Positions 14,402-23,625 of a DNA stretch of 38,806 nucleotides are shown here, piece by piece. A model generated the notes under the pieces. The model worked only from the letters and a program-made list of their open reading frames with translations, did not search any database and was not told the origin of the DNA. Origin of the DNA: SIG636 sp045537905. Its GTDB lineage: Bacteria > Bacillota > Clostridia > Oscillospirales > CAG-382. Positions within the stretch are counted from its first letter, which is position 1. Each line of letters opens with the position of its first letter. Both the position numbers and the translations under genes were made by a program. Location of the stretch: positions 1 through 38,806 of the forward strand of contig JAZSQJ010000082.1 in assembly GCA_045537905.1 (NCBI GenBank), written 5' to 3'.

Positions 14402-15894
14402 TAATTTTTCTCCTTAAAAAAGTCCAGAATACGCTCCTCGCCTATGCCCTCCGGTGCCGCAAGGTACTCAAAGGGATATTTGGGGAAGGCTATTCTCTCT
14501 ATAGCACCGCCGTCTGCCGCAACCAGCTTGGTTATGGCAGAGGCACCGCAAGCAAATACCGTGTTGGTTTCCTCCATCATAAGCACGTTGTAGTCACACT
14601 CCGTACCCTTGGCGGCGTAGCCTACGTTTTCTGCGTTGCCTATGGTGTTTTTCTGTCTGTACAGATAGTAGGGGTAAAGCCCGGCTTCAGCCAGCCTGTC
14701 GCAAGCGTAGGAAACACAGCGTCTTGCACTGCTGCCTGCCGCATCGTATATGCCGCTTTCGTCAAAACGCATAGGCGCCGCATTCTTTACCGACAGGGTG
14801 TGTACCGTTATGTTATTAAAGCCTGTGCCTATTACGTCCTCAAGGCTTTTTTTGAAGCCCTCAAAGCTATCCCCGGGCAGACCTGCTATCAAGTCTGCGT
14901 TTACGGACTTGAAGCCTACGGACATTGCATCCTCTGCAGCAGCGAAAAATTGGGCGGTGGTATGAGCTCTGCCTATACGCTTAAGCACTGCGTCGTCCGT
15001 GGTTTGGGGGTTGATGCTTACTCTGTCCACGCCGTAGCTTTTTACAAGGGCAAGCTTGCTTTTTGTAGTGGAGTCCGGTCTGCCGGACTCAAAGGAAAAC
15101 TCTGTAAGGTGGGACATATCAAAGCTGGTATGCAACCTTTCCATTATCCTTTTAATCTGCTCCTCATTAAGAACGGAGGGGGTGCCTCCCCCTATGTAAA
15201 CGGAACGGAGATTAAAGCCTGTTTCCTTTATAATCCTTGCCGTTCTTGCCAGGTCACCGTCAAGCCTGTCAAGATAGTCGGGTATGGTTTTGAAAAGCTT
15301 ATCGTTGCTGTAGGAAACAAAGGAGCAATACTCGCACCTTGTAGGGCAGAAAGGAATTGCTATATAAAGGCAACAGTCCTTTGCGCTGTAGGGAGCGAGC
15401 ATCCTTGCCTCGGTTTCCGCTATGGACAGACTTAGCTCGGTTTTCTCGGGAGATACCTTGTGGTCCTCTACGAACAGGCGTCTTACCGCTTCCCTCTCAA
15501 AGCCCTTGTCCAGGTAATACCTTGCACGCTTTACGGGGCGAAGTCCTGTAAGATAACCCCACGGAGGAGTAAAGCCAAACAGAGCCTTGCCCGCCTCAAG
15601 GAAGGCACAGCCTACCGCCGCCTGAGCCGTAAACGCCATATCCGCCTCGAAGGAAAAGCTTTTTGGTGACAGACAGCAAGTTGCCCTTTCCATACGAGCG
15701 CCTGCATACAAAGCCGCTTCTGCATATACGTGGGGGGTGCCGTCGATAACACGCTCCTCCAGAAAGAACTCTGCCTTATTGTCTGCCTCCTTAAGGTTTG
15801 GCGGAAACTTTTCACCCGGGTAATAAAGCATACACAGGGTTTGGAAATGATAATCGTTAAGATATGATGTGTTATTTTTGATATTTAATACCAT
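14401..15894 (-). CDS. hemZ: Radical SAM coproporphyrinogen dehydrogenase-like HemZ
   Basis: HemZ is an oxygen-independent coproporphyrinogen III oxidase-like radical SAM protein of Firmicutes. The 497-residue product has an N-terminal domain of about 170 residues, then the cluster motif CPTRCEYC (Cys183, Cys187, Cys190), the SAM-binding GGGTPS, EFSFESGRPDS, VDRVSINPQTTDDAVLKRIGRAH and NADLIAGLPGDS, all expected of the HemN/HemZ/HemW group. The CxxxCxxCxF layout fits HemZ. No other haem gene is nearby, so true involvement in porphyrin synthesis is unproven. The ATG overlaps the dtd stop by one base and the stop overlaps the next ATG, so translation is coupled on both sides. Confidence 0.9.
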   Translation of the reverse strand: MVLNIKNNTSYLNDYHFQTLCMLYYPGEKFPPNLKEADNKAEFFLEERVIDGTPHVYAEAALYAGARMERATCCLSPKSFSFEADMAFTAQAAVGCAFLEAGKALFGFTPPWGYLTGLRPVKRARYYLDKGFEREAVRRLFVEDHKVSPEKTELSLSIAETEARMLAPYSAKDCCLYIAIPFCPTRCEYCSFVSYSNDKLFKTIPDYLDRLDGDLARTARIIKETGFNLRSVYIGGGTPSVLNEEQIKRIMERLHTSFDMSHLTEFSFESGRPDSTTKSKLALVKSYGVDRVSINPQTTDDAVLKRIGRAHTTAQFFAAAEDAMSVGFKSVNADLIAGLPGDSFEGFKKSLEDVIGTGFNNITVHTLSVKNAAPMRFDESGIYDAAGSSARRCVSYACDRLAEAGLYPYYLYRQKNTIGNAENVGYAAKGTECDYNVLMMEETNTVFACGASAITKLVAADGGAIERIAFPKYPFEYLAAPEGIGEERILDFFKEKN

Positions 15895-16340
15895 TATTTC
15901 AAATCATCCGTGTCAATTATTATGGTAACGGGGCCGTCGTTGTCGGCAAGAACCTTCATATCGCCGCCGAACACGCCGCCCTTGGTGGGAACGTAGCTAC
16001 CCAGCTCCTTAAGCACGTACTCGTACAGGGGTCTTGCCACCGCCGCACCTGCGGAACGGATAAACTCCGGTCTGTAGCCGTGTCTTACACTGCCGTAAAG
16101 GGTGAAGTTGGATATAAGCAAAATCTGACCCTCTACGTCCTTGACGGAGAAAAACATTTTGTCTCTGTCGTCACAGAATATGCGGAGCCCCGCTATTTTT
16201 TGCGCTATTTTTTTAGCCTCTGCCTCGGTGTCCTCGTTCTTTATACCAAGAAGCACCAGCAGTCCCTTGCCTACAGATGAAACAAGCCTGCCGTCTACCG
16301 ATACGCTTGCTGAGTTTACACGCTGTACTACTGCCCTCAT
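15894..16340 (-). CDS. dtd: D-aminoacyl-tRNA deacylase
   Basis: DTD removes D-amino acids (and glycine mischarged on tRNA-Ala) from tRNA, protecting translation. The 148-residue product is of standard length, starting MRAVVQRVNSASVSVDG, with SNFTLYG (usually SQFTLYG; Gln replaced by Asn) and the C-terminal NDGPVTI in place of the usual NxGPVT pattern, both lining the active site. The N-terminal start is fixed by the family. Its ATG overlaps the rel stop by one base. The rel-dtd pair is a common arrangement in Firmicutes. Confidence 0.97.
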   Translation of the reverse strand: MRAVVQRVNSASVSVDGRLVSSVGKGLLVLLGIKNEDTEAEAKKIAQKIAGLRIFCDDRDKMFFSVKDVEGQILLISNFTLYGSVRHGYRPEFIRSAGAAVARPLYEYVLKELGSYVPTKGGVFGGDMKVLADNDGPVTIIIDTDDLK

Positions 16341-18538
16341 TATCCACCTCTTACTACGTCAGTTACGTTCTTAAGCCTCTTAAGACCTGCCATAATGGAA
16401 CGCAGATGCTCGATATTACTGCATTTTACCGACGCCTCTACAGAGCAGCTGTCGCCCTTTCTGTGGATGCTGATGGAGCTTACAGCCACGTTCATATCCG
16501 TCAGTGCGACCGTGATATCTGCCAGCATACTTTGGCTATACATACCGAAAACAGTGATAAGGGCATCGTAGTTGCCCGTATGCTTTTCGGGCGATACCGC
16601 CTTAGCGTTCCAGGAGGCAACTATCCACCTGCCTGCACTTTCGGGGTCGTTCATACCCTCGACGGCGTTAGGACACTCAAACTTATGGACGGAAACGCCG
16701 TGGCCCTTGGTTATAAAGCCGATTATGGTGTCACCGGGGATAGGATTACAGCACTTTGCATACTTAACCTCGCAGTTTTCCACACCGTCGATTATAACGC
16801 TTTGAGAGTCGGAATAAAGCTTGGTAGACTTGGGCAGTGCCGTTACAGTAGGCTTTGCGGCACTTTCCGGGTTAACTATACGGTCAAACTCGTCCCTGAG
16901 CTTAATGCTGATTTTTGTTACGGAAAGCCCGCCGTAGCCGATATTGTTATACAAATCGTCTGCATCGTTAAGACCGAGACGGCCGGCTATATTGCCCACT
17001 ATCTCCTGCCTTTGAGCTTCGGTAAAGCTTCTGCCGAAGCGTTTAAGCTCACGGTCTACCTCCATCTTACCGATGGAGATATTCTCCGTACGCCTTTCCT
17101 TTTTGTAATACTGGCGTATCTTATTCCTTGCCTCGCTGGTGCGGACGATCTTAAGCCAATCGCGGCTGGGCCCGCGGGAGGCGGAGGAGGTAAGCACCTC
17201 TACTATCTGACCGGTTTGAAGCTTACAGTCTATGGGTACGATATTACCGTTTATTTTTGCACCCACCATCTTGTTGCCTACCGCAGAATGGATTGCATAG
17301 GCAAAGTCGATAGGCGTACTGTCACAGGGGAGGTTTACCACGTCGCCCTTGGGTGTAAACACGAATATTTCGTCCTCAAACAGGTCTATCTTAAGAGGCC
17401 CTATAAGGTCGTCGGGGTCGTTCATACCCCTGTCAGTCTCAACGAGGGTGCGTATCCAATAGAGCTTATCGTCGATGACGCTTTGTGCCTGCTCACCCGT
17501 TTTATATTTCCAATGGGCGGCAAGACCGTACTCTGCCACGTTATGCATTTCCCACGTTCTTATCTGCACCTCAAAGGGGATACCCTCGTGCCCCATTACG
17601 GTGGTATGGAGGGAGCGGTACATATTGGGCTTGGGGTTGGATATATAGTCCTTAAACCTGTTGGGAATGCTCTTAAACTGCTCGTGTATGGTACCGAGGG
17701 CGGCATAACACTCCAGCTCGGTATCAACTATTATCCTCATAGCGTAAAAGTCGTATATCTCATCAAAGGTCTTGCCCTGATTGAACATTTTTTTATAGAT
17801 GCTGAATATGGACTTTACTCTGCCTACGAGGTGGAAGTTTATATTATACGCCTTAAGGTTTTCCTCTACGGTTTTTTGAGCGTGCTCAAGAAAGTCCTTG
17901 TTCTCACCGTAGCGTCTTTCCATATCGCTTCTTACCTCGTCGTAACCAACGGGGTCAAGATACTGAAGAGACAGGTTTTCCAGCTCCTGCTTTATCTTCT
18001 GGATACCCAGACGGTGAGCTATGGGAGCGTAAACGTGCATGGTTTCCAAGGCGATGGAACGCTGCTTTGCCTCGCTTTTGAAATTAAGGGTGCGGATATT
18101 ATGAAGCCTGTCTGCCAACTTAACAAATATTACACGCAGATCCTTCGACATAACAAGGAACATTTTACGCAGGTTTTCTACGTTCTCCTGCTCCTTGTTC
18201 TCAAAGTTTATGTGGATAAGCTTCGTTATGCCGTCAACTATCTCCGCTACGTCGTTACCAAACTGCTTTTTGATAGCCTGGAGGATGTTGTCCATTTTAT
18301 CGGAGCAGTCCTCAACGGTATCGTGGAGGAGTGCCGCACAGACAGAGTCGGTATCAAGCTGCAGCTCCAGCACTATTTCCGCAACGGAAAGAGGATGAAC
18401 GATATAAGGCTCACCCGATTTGCGAAATTGTCCCTCGTGCAGCTTGGCGGCAAATTCGTAGGCTTGCATTACTTTATCAGCATTGATATAACTCTTGTCC
18501 TTAATCAGATCCATCAAGCTTTGTATGTCCTTAATCAA
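16340..18538 (-). CDS. rel: Bifunctional (p)ppGpp synthetase/hydrolase Rel
   Basis: Rel makes and degrades the alarmone (p)ppGpp in response to amino-acid starvation at the ribosome. The 732-residue product has all domains in order: HD hydrolase (about 20-190, with His48 and HDTVED at 72-77), synthetase (about 220-340, with RFKDYISNPK and YRSLHTTV), TGS (about 385-450, FTPKGDVVNLP), the helical/zinc-finger region (KCCNPIPGD) and a C-terminal ACT domain. Intact HD residues together with the basic RFKD motif indicate a bifunctional enzyme. The TTG start sits five bases after AAGGAGGTG, an excellent site. It follows recJ by 23 bases and couples to dtd. Confidence 0.97.
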   Translation of the reverse strand: MIKDIQSLMDLIKDKSYINADKVMQAYEFAAKLHEGQFRKSGEPYIVHPLSVAEIVLELQLDTDSVCAALLHDTVEDCSDKMDNILQAIKKQFGNDVAEIVDGITKLIHINFENKEQENVENLRKMFLVMSKDLRVIFVKLADRLHNIRTLNFKSEAKQRSIALETMHVYAPIAHRLGIQKIKQELENLSLQYLDPVGYDEVRSDMERRYGENKDFLEHAQKTVEENLKAYNINFHLVGRVKSIFSIYKKMFNQGKTFDEIYDFYAMRIIVDTELECYAALGTIHEQFKSIPNRFKDYISNPKPNMYRSLHTTVMGHEGIPFEVQIRTWEMHNVAEYGLAAHWKYKTGEQAQSVIDDKLYWIRTLVETDRGMNDPDDLIGPLKIDLFEDEIFVFTPKGDVVNLPCDSTPIDFAYAIHSAVGNKMVGAKINGNIVPIDCKLQTGQIVEVLTSSASRGPSRDWLKIVRTSEARNKIRQYYKKERRTENISIGKMEVDRELKRFGRSFTEAQRQEIVGNIAGRLGLNDADDLYNNIGYGGLSVTKISIKLRDEFDRIVNPESAAKPTVTALPKSTKLYSDSQSVIIDGVENCEVKYAKCCNPIPGDTIIGFITKGHGVSVHKFECPNAVEGMNDPESAGRWIVASWNAKAVSPEKHTGNYDALITVFGMYSQSMLADITVALTDMNVAVSSISIHRKGDSCSVEASVKCSNIEHLRSIMAGLKRLKNVTDVVRGG

Positions 18539-18561
18539 GCCAACACCTCCTTCATATTAAA

Positions 18562-20646
18562 TCAGTACAGTTTATGGTTTGCTTTTATTTTTATCAACAG
18601 GGGGGATTTGTCAAGGTTGACCTTGCCTGTAAAGGGGAGCAGTTTAATCTCCACCAAATCGCCGCCCGACATAAAGCTACACTCAGCCAGCTCACACTCC
18701 ATAAGCACGTCAAATATGATACGCAGCGCACAAAGGCTGATGTCGCCATCGCTTTCTCTTATCGTTCTTTGCAGGTAGTTTAGGGATATACGCTTTTTTT
18801 CCCCGTACAGCTCACGTTTTAGCACACGGAACAAAGTGCGGAACTGCATAAGGGTAGGCACGGCGGAGGCAGGTAAATCCTCACGGTTATCCGGGTCGGT
18901 GGCGGCTATATAGTACGCCTCCTGCTCGTTTACCTTGCTCTTTACCTCTTCACTGTAGTTCATTTTTTTGACAAACATCTTTGCCTCGCATACTCCGCGG
19001 TACTCGTTTGCCTCCAGGGTGAACAGCACGTCACAGAAGTCCCCCGAACGGAACCTGAACTCGTTATACCGCATACCGAAATATACGGCACTGAAGATTT
19101 TGTCAGAGCCCTGGGGACGGAGACGCATCTTGATATGCTTACCTGCCGAAAGGGGATGCACGTCCACAAGCACCGCATTGCGGAGCAGAAGAAGGGGCGC
19201 CTCGTTCTGCAATCCAAAGGGCTCCAGCACGGAAAGCTCCTCTGCCTGTTCCAGATTGATGTCTGCCGCCGTAACCTCCGCATCAGCCTCTACAGGCTGG
19301 CTTGACTCGTCATAAAAGAGCTTATCTGCGGCATACTCGTTTATTTTCTCTGAAAAGGCACTAAGCATATCACGCCTTATGGTAAGGCCTGCCGCCAGCT
19401 CGTGTCCGCCGTACTCCGTCAACAGCTCGGAGCAGGCGCTGAGGGCGTCCAGCATAGAGAACACCTTAATGCTTCTGCCGCTTCCCTTACCCACGTCACC
19501 GTCAAAGCTGAACAGTATACAGGGGCGGGAATACCTTTCCGTTATGCGGGAGGCAACCACACCGATAACGCCCTGATGCCAGCCGTCTGACCCAAGGACG
19601 ATGACGCTGTTATCCTTAAGGCTGTCTATTTGCTTTATAGCCTCCTCGTATATCTCAAGCTCTGTTGCCTGTCTTTCCTTGTTGATATTGCAAAGCTCCT
19701 CGGCAAGAGCTGCCGCACTGCCGTAGTCCTTTGCCAGCAAAAGCTCTACCGCGCTTTTTGCGTTGCGGATACGGCCTGCCGCATTTATGCGGGGTGCCAA
19801 CACAAAGCCAACGCCAACGGAGTTTATCTTCTTGGGGTCTCCTGCTTTGCCAAGCATACCGCAACACTCCATAAGAGCTCTCAGTCCAAGGTTTTCGGTA
19901 TTTTTCAGGTTTTTTATACCCACCGAGGTGATAAACCTGTTTTCTTCTATTATAGGCATAACGTCGGCAATGGTGCCTATGGCAATGATATCACCGAAGC
20001 GGCGGAGTATATCCTCAGAGCCGCCGTCGAGAGCCGACAACAGCTTATACACCACGCCCACCCCCGCAAGCTGCTTGAAGGGGTACTGACAGTCCTCCCT
20101 GTGCGGGTTTACAACGGCACAGGCAGAGGGTAACACGTCCCTACAGCTATGGTGGTCGGTTATAACCATATCAATGCCTATAGACCCCGCATACTCCGTT
20201 TCCTCAACGGCGGTTATACCCGTGTCGACCGTTATTATAAGGTCAACCTTGCCGCCCAATTTTTCGATAGCACGCTTGTTGAGACCGTAGCCGTCCTCAA
20301 GCCTGCCCGGGATAAAATAGGTGCAGGATACGCCCTTTTCTACCAGATAGGTGTACAGTATGGTGGTGGCTGTAACGCCGTCCACGTCGTAGTCGCCGTA
20401 GATACAAACACGCTCACCCTTATCTATAGCCTGTCTTATCCTGGCAACGGCCCTGTCCATATCCTTCATCAAAAAGGGGTCGTAATTACAGGACCGGTTG
20501 AAGGTAAGATAGTCCTTTACCCTATATGCGTCGGTATAGCCTCTTGCACAGAGTATCCGCGCCGTAAGAGGCTTTAAGCCCGTATCCAGTATTATGTTAT
20601 TTACTTCGTTTTGATTAACTTCTTTTACCGTCCAAATGCTTTTCAC
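18562..20646 (-). CDS. recJ: Single-stranded-DNA exonuclease RecJ
   Basis: RecJ degrades single-stranded DNA 5' to 3' in recombination and mismatch repair. The 694-residue product shows the DHH phosphoesterase motifs: GDYDVDGVTA (from 84), DTGITA, ITDHHSCRD (DHH at 164-166), the GVGVVYKLL segment, and the DHHA1 domain with YGGHELAAGLTI. A C-terminal extension of about 150 residues follows the usual OB-like domain, common in Firmicute RecJ. The GTG start has only a modest ribosome binding site (GGAAGA). It lies between cdaR and rel; apt, often found between recJ and rel, is absent. Confidence 0.95.
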   Translation of the reverse strand: MKSIWTVKEVNQNEVNNIILDTGLKPLTARILCARGYTDAYRVKDYLTFNRSCNYDPFLMKDMDRAVARIRQAIDKGERVCIYGDYDVDGVTATTILYTYLVEKGVSCTYFIPGRLEDGYGLNKRAIEKLGGKVDLIITVDTGITAVEETEYAGSIGIDMVITDHHSCRDVLPSACAVVNPHREDCQYPFKQLAGVGVVYKLLSALDGGSEDILRRFGDIIAIGTIADVMPIIEENRFITSVGIKNLKNTENLGLRALMECCGMLGKAGDPKKINSVGVGFVLAPRINAAGRIRNAKSAVELLLAKDYGSAAALAEELCNINKERQATELEIYEEAIKQIDSLKDNSVIVLGSDGWHQGVIGVVASRITERYSRPCILFSFDGDVGKGSGRSIKVFSMLDALSACSELLTEYGGHELAAGLTIRRDMLSAFSEKINEYAADKLFYDESSQPVEADAEVTAADINLEQAEELSVLEPFGLQNEAPLLLLRNAVLVDVHPLSAGKHIKMRLRPQGSDKIFSAVYFGMRYNEFRFRSGDFCDVLFTLEANEYRGVCEAKMFVKKMNYSEEVKSKVNEQEAYYIAATDPDNREDLPASAVPTLMQFRTLFRVLKRELYGEKKRISLNYLQRTIRESDGDISLCALRIIFDVLMECELAECSFMSGGDLVEIKLLPFTGKVNLDKSPLLIKIKANHKLY

Positions 20647-20681
20647 TTAAATCTATCTTCCAATCTCATTTATTATGCTTA

Positions 20682-22082
20682 TCAACTGTCTGTGCTGTTA
20701 TCCGTTATTGCGGTTATCTCTGCGTTTACAATTATCTCGTCTGTAGTGAACACGCCATGGACGTCCTTAAACACTATTTTTGCCTTTACTCCGTGATAAA
20801 TATCACCGTCCCTGATGCCCTCATCCGTTTCAGCAAAGTCGGTAAAATCCACGGTAATTTCTACCAGCTCAAAGGGGTCGCGGTACAGCGCCATTATAGA
20901 CTCCTTGTAGCCTCTTATGGTAACGATGGCTGCCTTGGGTACTTCACCGTTTTCGTCCGCCACGTAGCTGAAGCTTGCCCCAAAGCCCTCAGGTAAATTT
21001 ATCGCCTTTATGTCCTCAGGGAAAACGGATAGCCTGTAGGACTGGATATCCTTAAGCTGGATGCTTACCTCCACGTCGCTTACGTTCTCAAGATAAGTTA
21101 CGTTTTCACCGTAGTCCGGAAGAGCAAGGAGCGCACTGTAGCTGTCCTCTATGGTGGTTTCGTCAATGGCTATGGGAATGCTTTCCAGCTTTTTTATCTT
21201 GTCGATGCCGCCGCGAACCTTAACCGTTTCGGGAAAAAGGCTGATGCTTGCATCCTCGGCACTGAATACGCCCCCTGTAAAGTCCACTACCACGGGCAGC
21301 TCCTTTTCCATAAACATCTGGATATAAACGTCCACCTTGCCGTTGGAAAGCTCGTTACCGTTAGGGTCGGAAAACTTTACGTAGGTAAGAGGTACCGCAT
21401 CTCCGTTTTTATCAATAAGCTCTATTTTCTTACCCAGTATCAGCTTAGGCTGCTCCAGCTCACCCACGTCAACCTTTACAACCGCCCTGTCTACACGCTC
21501 GATAAGAGAGGAGGAGCCAAGGATATCCACGCTGGTGCAGGTTATACATTCGGGAACGGGGTCGTATACGTCGTCCCAGCTACCCGAAGCTATCTCTACG
21601 TTAACCGGAAGGGACTTTACGGTAGGGATTGCCAGACCCACAACTACGTGGGTAACGGACAGGGCGTTGCTTTCCACCAGGTTGATACCGTCGGGGAGCT
21701 CCACTGTTACCTCGGCGTTTATCTCGCCGTCGCCGGGAGCGTTGCGTACGTCCACGTACGCCCTTATGTCCTCAGAGTCTACGGCGTTTACATCTGCTTT
21801 TCTGCCGTAAACCGTTATGTTTACCAGCTTGCCCTCTCCCGATTCAACCACTATATCGGATTTGGTGGGAGGCAGAAGCTCGATAGGTATATTGTAATAG
21901 GTTTTTTGGATAACAGAATCGTAATCCGCAACGGTAAACCATAAAACGATGGCACAGGCAAAGGCTACGGCTATATATCCTACGCCGCCCCAGCCAAGGT
22001 TTTTCCAAAAGGCTTTTATTTTTGATTTGCCGCCGTCATTTACCGAACGCCTGGTGTCAAAACTATTCTTCTCCGCCTTCAT
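20682..22082 (-). CDS. cdaR: YbbR-domain protein CdaR
   Basis: CdaR is the extracytoplasmic regulator that binds and modulates the diadenylate cyclase CdaA. The 466-residue product has a cytoplasmic N terminus, one membrane segment (about 31-51), and several tandem YbbR beta domains outside the membrane; repeats of the type KVDVYIQMFMEKELPV / VEVSIQLKDIQ are visible. Its start overlaps the cdaA end by 20 bases, so the two are translationally coupled, matching their known complex. The gene usually following, glmM, is not present; recJ follows after 35 bases. Confidence 0.9.
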   Translation of the reverse strand: MKAEKNSFDTRRSVNDGGKSKIKAFWKNLGWGGVGYIAVAFACAIVLWFTVADYDSVIQKTYYNIPIELLPPTKSDIVVESGEGKLVNITVYGRKADVNAVDSEDIRAYVDVRNAPGDGEINAEVTVELPDGINLVESNALSVTHVVVGLAIPTVKSLPVNVEIASGSWDDVYDPVPECITCTSVDILGSSSLIERVDRAVVKVDVGELEQPKLILGKKIELIDKNGDAVPLTYVKFSDPNGNELSNGKVDVYIQMFMEKELPVVVDFTGGVFSAEDASISLFPETVKVRGGIDKIKKLESIPIAIDETTIEDSYSALLALPDYGENVTYLENVSDVEVSIQLKDIQSYRLSVFPEDIKAINLPEGFGASFSYVADENGEVPKAAIVTIRGYKESIMALYRDPFELVEITVDFTDFAETDEGIRDGDIYHGVKAKIVFKDVHGVFTTDEIIVNAEITAITDNSTDS

Positions 22083-22944
22083 CCTTCTTCTCCTTTCCCT
22101 CCTTTTCGTCCTTGGACTTCTTAAACCTGATGTTTTCCGTTACCAGATACTTAAGAAGCTTTGCGTTAAGCTCCTTAGCGGTAAGACCTCTCTGGAGTTT
22201 GCTGTCCACAACGAAGGAAATAAGACCCGTTTCCTCGGACACAACCACAACTATAGCGTCGCTTACCTCGGTAACGCCTATCGCCGCACGGTGTCTGGTA
22301 CCCAGCTCCTTAAGCACGTCGGGGTTTTGGGTAAGAGGAAGCATACAGCCTGCCGCATGCAGTCTGTTTTCTCTGACTATAAGCGCACCGTCGTGGAGAG
22401 GGGCTTTGTTATAAAAAATGTTACCTATAAGGAAGGTGTTTATCTCTGCATCTATAACGGTGCCGCTTTTTACGATGTCACCGATTTTAGTCTCCCTCTC
22501 AAAAACTATAAGGGCGCCTGTTTTTGTGCTTGCCATACGGTCAACCGCCTCGCATATGGCGTTGATACCGTTGGTGTACTCCTTGACGTCGCTGGACACA
22601 AACATTGCTTTTATATTTTTTAAGGAGCCGGCACCCATCTTTTCAAGGGCGCTTCTAAGCTCCGGCTGGAAAACTATAAGCAAAGCAACGAGACCTGCCT
22701 GAGTTACAGACTGAAGCAGGAAATTAAGGGCACGCATCTCAAAGGCGTCGCTTATCATAAGCAACACAAGAAACAGCACTACGCCTGCCGCCAGCTTGCC
22801 TGCACGCCTGTCCCTTAAAAACTTAAACACAAAATAGATTATTATTGTAACAAGCAAAATATCAAGGGTATCGTTTATCGGTGAAAACTCTACCGACTTG
22901 AACATATTTATAAGTTTGTTCCACAACTCATTAAAGCCTGCCAT
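22063..22944 (-). CDS. cdaA: Diadenylate cyclase CdaA
   Basis: CdaA joins two ATP molecules to form c-di-AMP, the second messenger that controls potassium and osmolyte balance in Firmicutes. The 293-residue product has three N-terminal membrane helices (about 25-44, 51-68, 80-93) and a cytoplasmic DAC domain with both catalytic motifs, DGA (185-187) and GTRHRA (215-220). The C-terminal tail is highly charged (KKSKDEKEGKEKKDE). The ATG at 22944 is favoured because GGGGGA lies nine bases upstream; an in-frame GTG two codons before it is too close to that site. It overlaps cdaR and lies downstream of rdgB. Confidence 0.96.
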   Translation of the reverse strand: MAGFNELWNKLINMFKSVEFSPINDTLDILLVTIIIYFVFKFLRDRRAGKLAAGVVLFLVLLMISDAFEMRALNFLLQSVTQAGLVALLIVFQPELRSALEKMGAGSLKNIKAMFVSSDVKEYTNGINAICEAVDRMASTKTGALIVFERETKIGDIVKSGTVIDAEINTFLIGNIFYNKAPLHDGALIVRENRLHAAGCMLPLTQNPDVLKELGTRHRAAIGVTEVSDAIVVVVSEETGLISFVVDSKLQRGLTAKELNAKLLKYLVTENIRFKKSKDEKEGKEKKDEGGEE

Positions 22945-22989
22945 TTGCACAAGTCCCCCTTTTTTATTGCTTTTTATATAGAATGGGTG

Positions 22990-23625
22990 TTATTGACTGT
23001 TTTTCACAGGGATAAACTCATTATCGTCCATATCACCAAGAATTGCTATTATCTTATCAAAGGCTACGGCACGGTGGCTTACCTTATTTTTCTCTGCCGT
23101 TTCCATCTCTGCAAAGCTTATCCCTGCGGGCGGGTAGTAGAACAAAGGGTCATAGCCAAAGCCGCCCGTACCCTTGGGGGACTCAAGTATTACACCATGG
23201 CACTCCCCACGCTGACTTAAAACCTTGCCGCTTGGCAAAACCGCACAGATTACGGAGGTAAAATGGGCAGACCTGTCCTGTGCCTTTACACCCTTAAGCT
23301 CCGACAACAGCTTAGCCATAAGCTGTTCGGAGGAGGCACCCTCTCCTGCATAGCGGGCAGAATACACGCCGGGAGCACCGTTTAAGGCGTCAACCTCCAA
23401 GCCGCTGTCGTCCGCTATGGCTGTAAGTCCCGTAAAATCTGCCACTTCCTTGGCTTTTTTGTAGGCATTACCCTCAAAGCTGTCCGCATTCTCTTCAACT
23501 TCCCTGTCAAAGCCGCAGTCCTTAAGGCTAAGCACCTTAAAATCCTTTAGTCCCTTTGAGGACAGAAGCGCCTCAAATTCAAGAATTTTGCCCCGGTTAT
23601 TGGTTGCCAGTACTATCGTTTTCAT
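22990..23625 (-). CDS. rdgB: XTP/dITP diphosphatase (RdgB/HAM1)
   Basis: This enzyme hydrolyses non-canonical purine triphosphates (ITP, XTP, dITP) to monophosphates, preventing their incorporation. The 211-residue product has TNNRGKILEFEALL at the N terminus, DDSGLEVDALNGAPGVYSARYAG, the FGYDPLFYYP motif and SHRAVAF near the C terminus, all diagnostic. The ATG at 23625 gives the canonical MKTIVLATNN start; a TTG two codons earlier is possible. The start lies inside the end of ftsY (29-base overlap). Confidence 0.96.
   Translation of the reverse strand: MKTIVLATNNRGKILEFEALLSSKGLKDFKVLSLKDCGFDREVEENADSFEGNAYKKAKEVADFTGLTAIADDSGLEVDALNGAPGVYSARYAGEGASSEQLMAKLLSELKGVKAQDRSAHFTSVICAVLPSGKVLSQRGECHGVILESPKGTGGFGYDPLFYYPPAGISFAEMETAEKNKVSHRAVAFDKIIAILGDMDDNEFIPVKNSQ

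Noticed and set aside
16277..18778. Very long open frame on the plus strand across rel
   Set aside because: It is fully antisense to rel, which has intact Rel domains, ribosome binding site and coupled neighbours. The plus-strand product resembles no family and is a reflection of codon bias.
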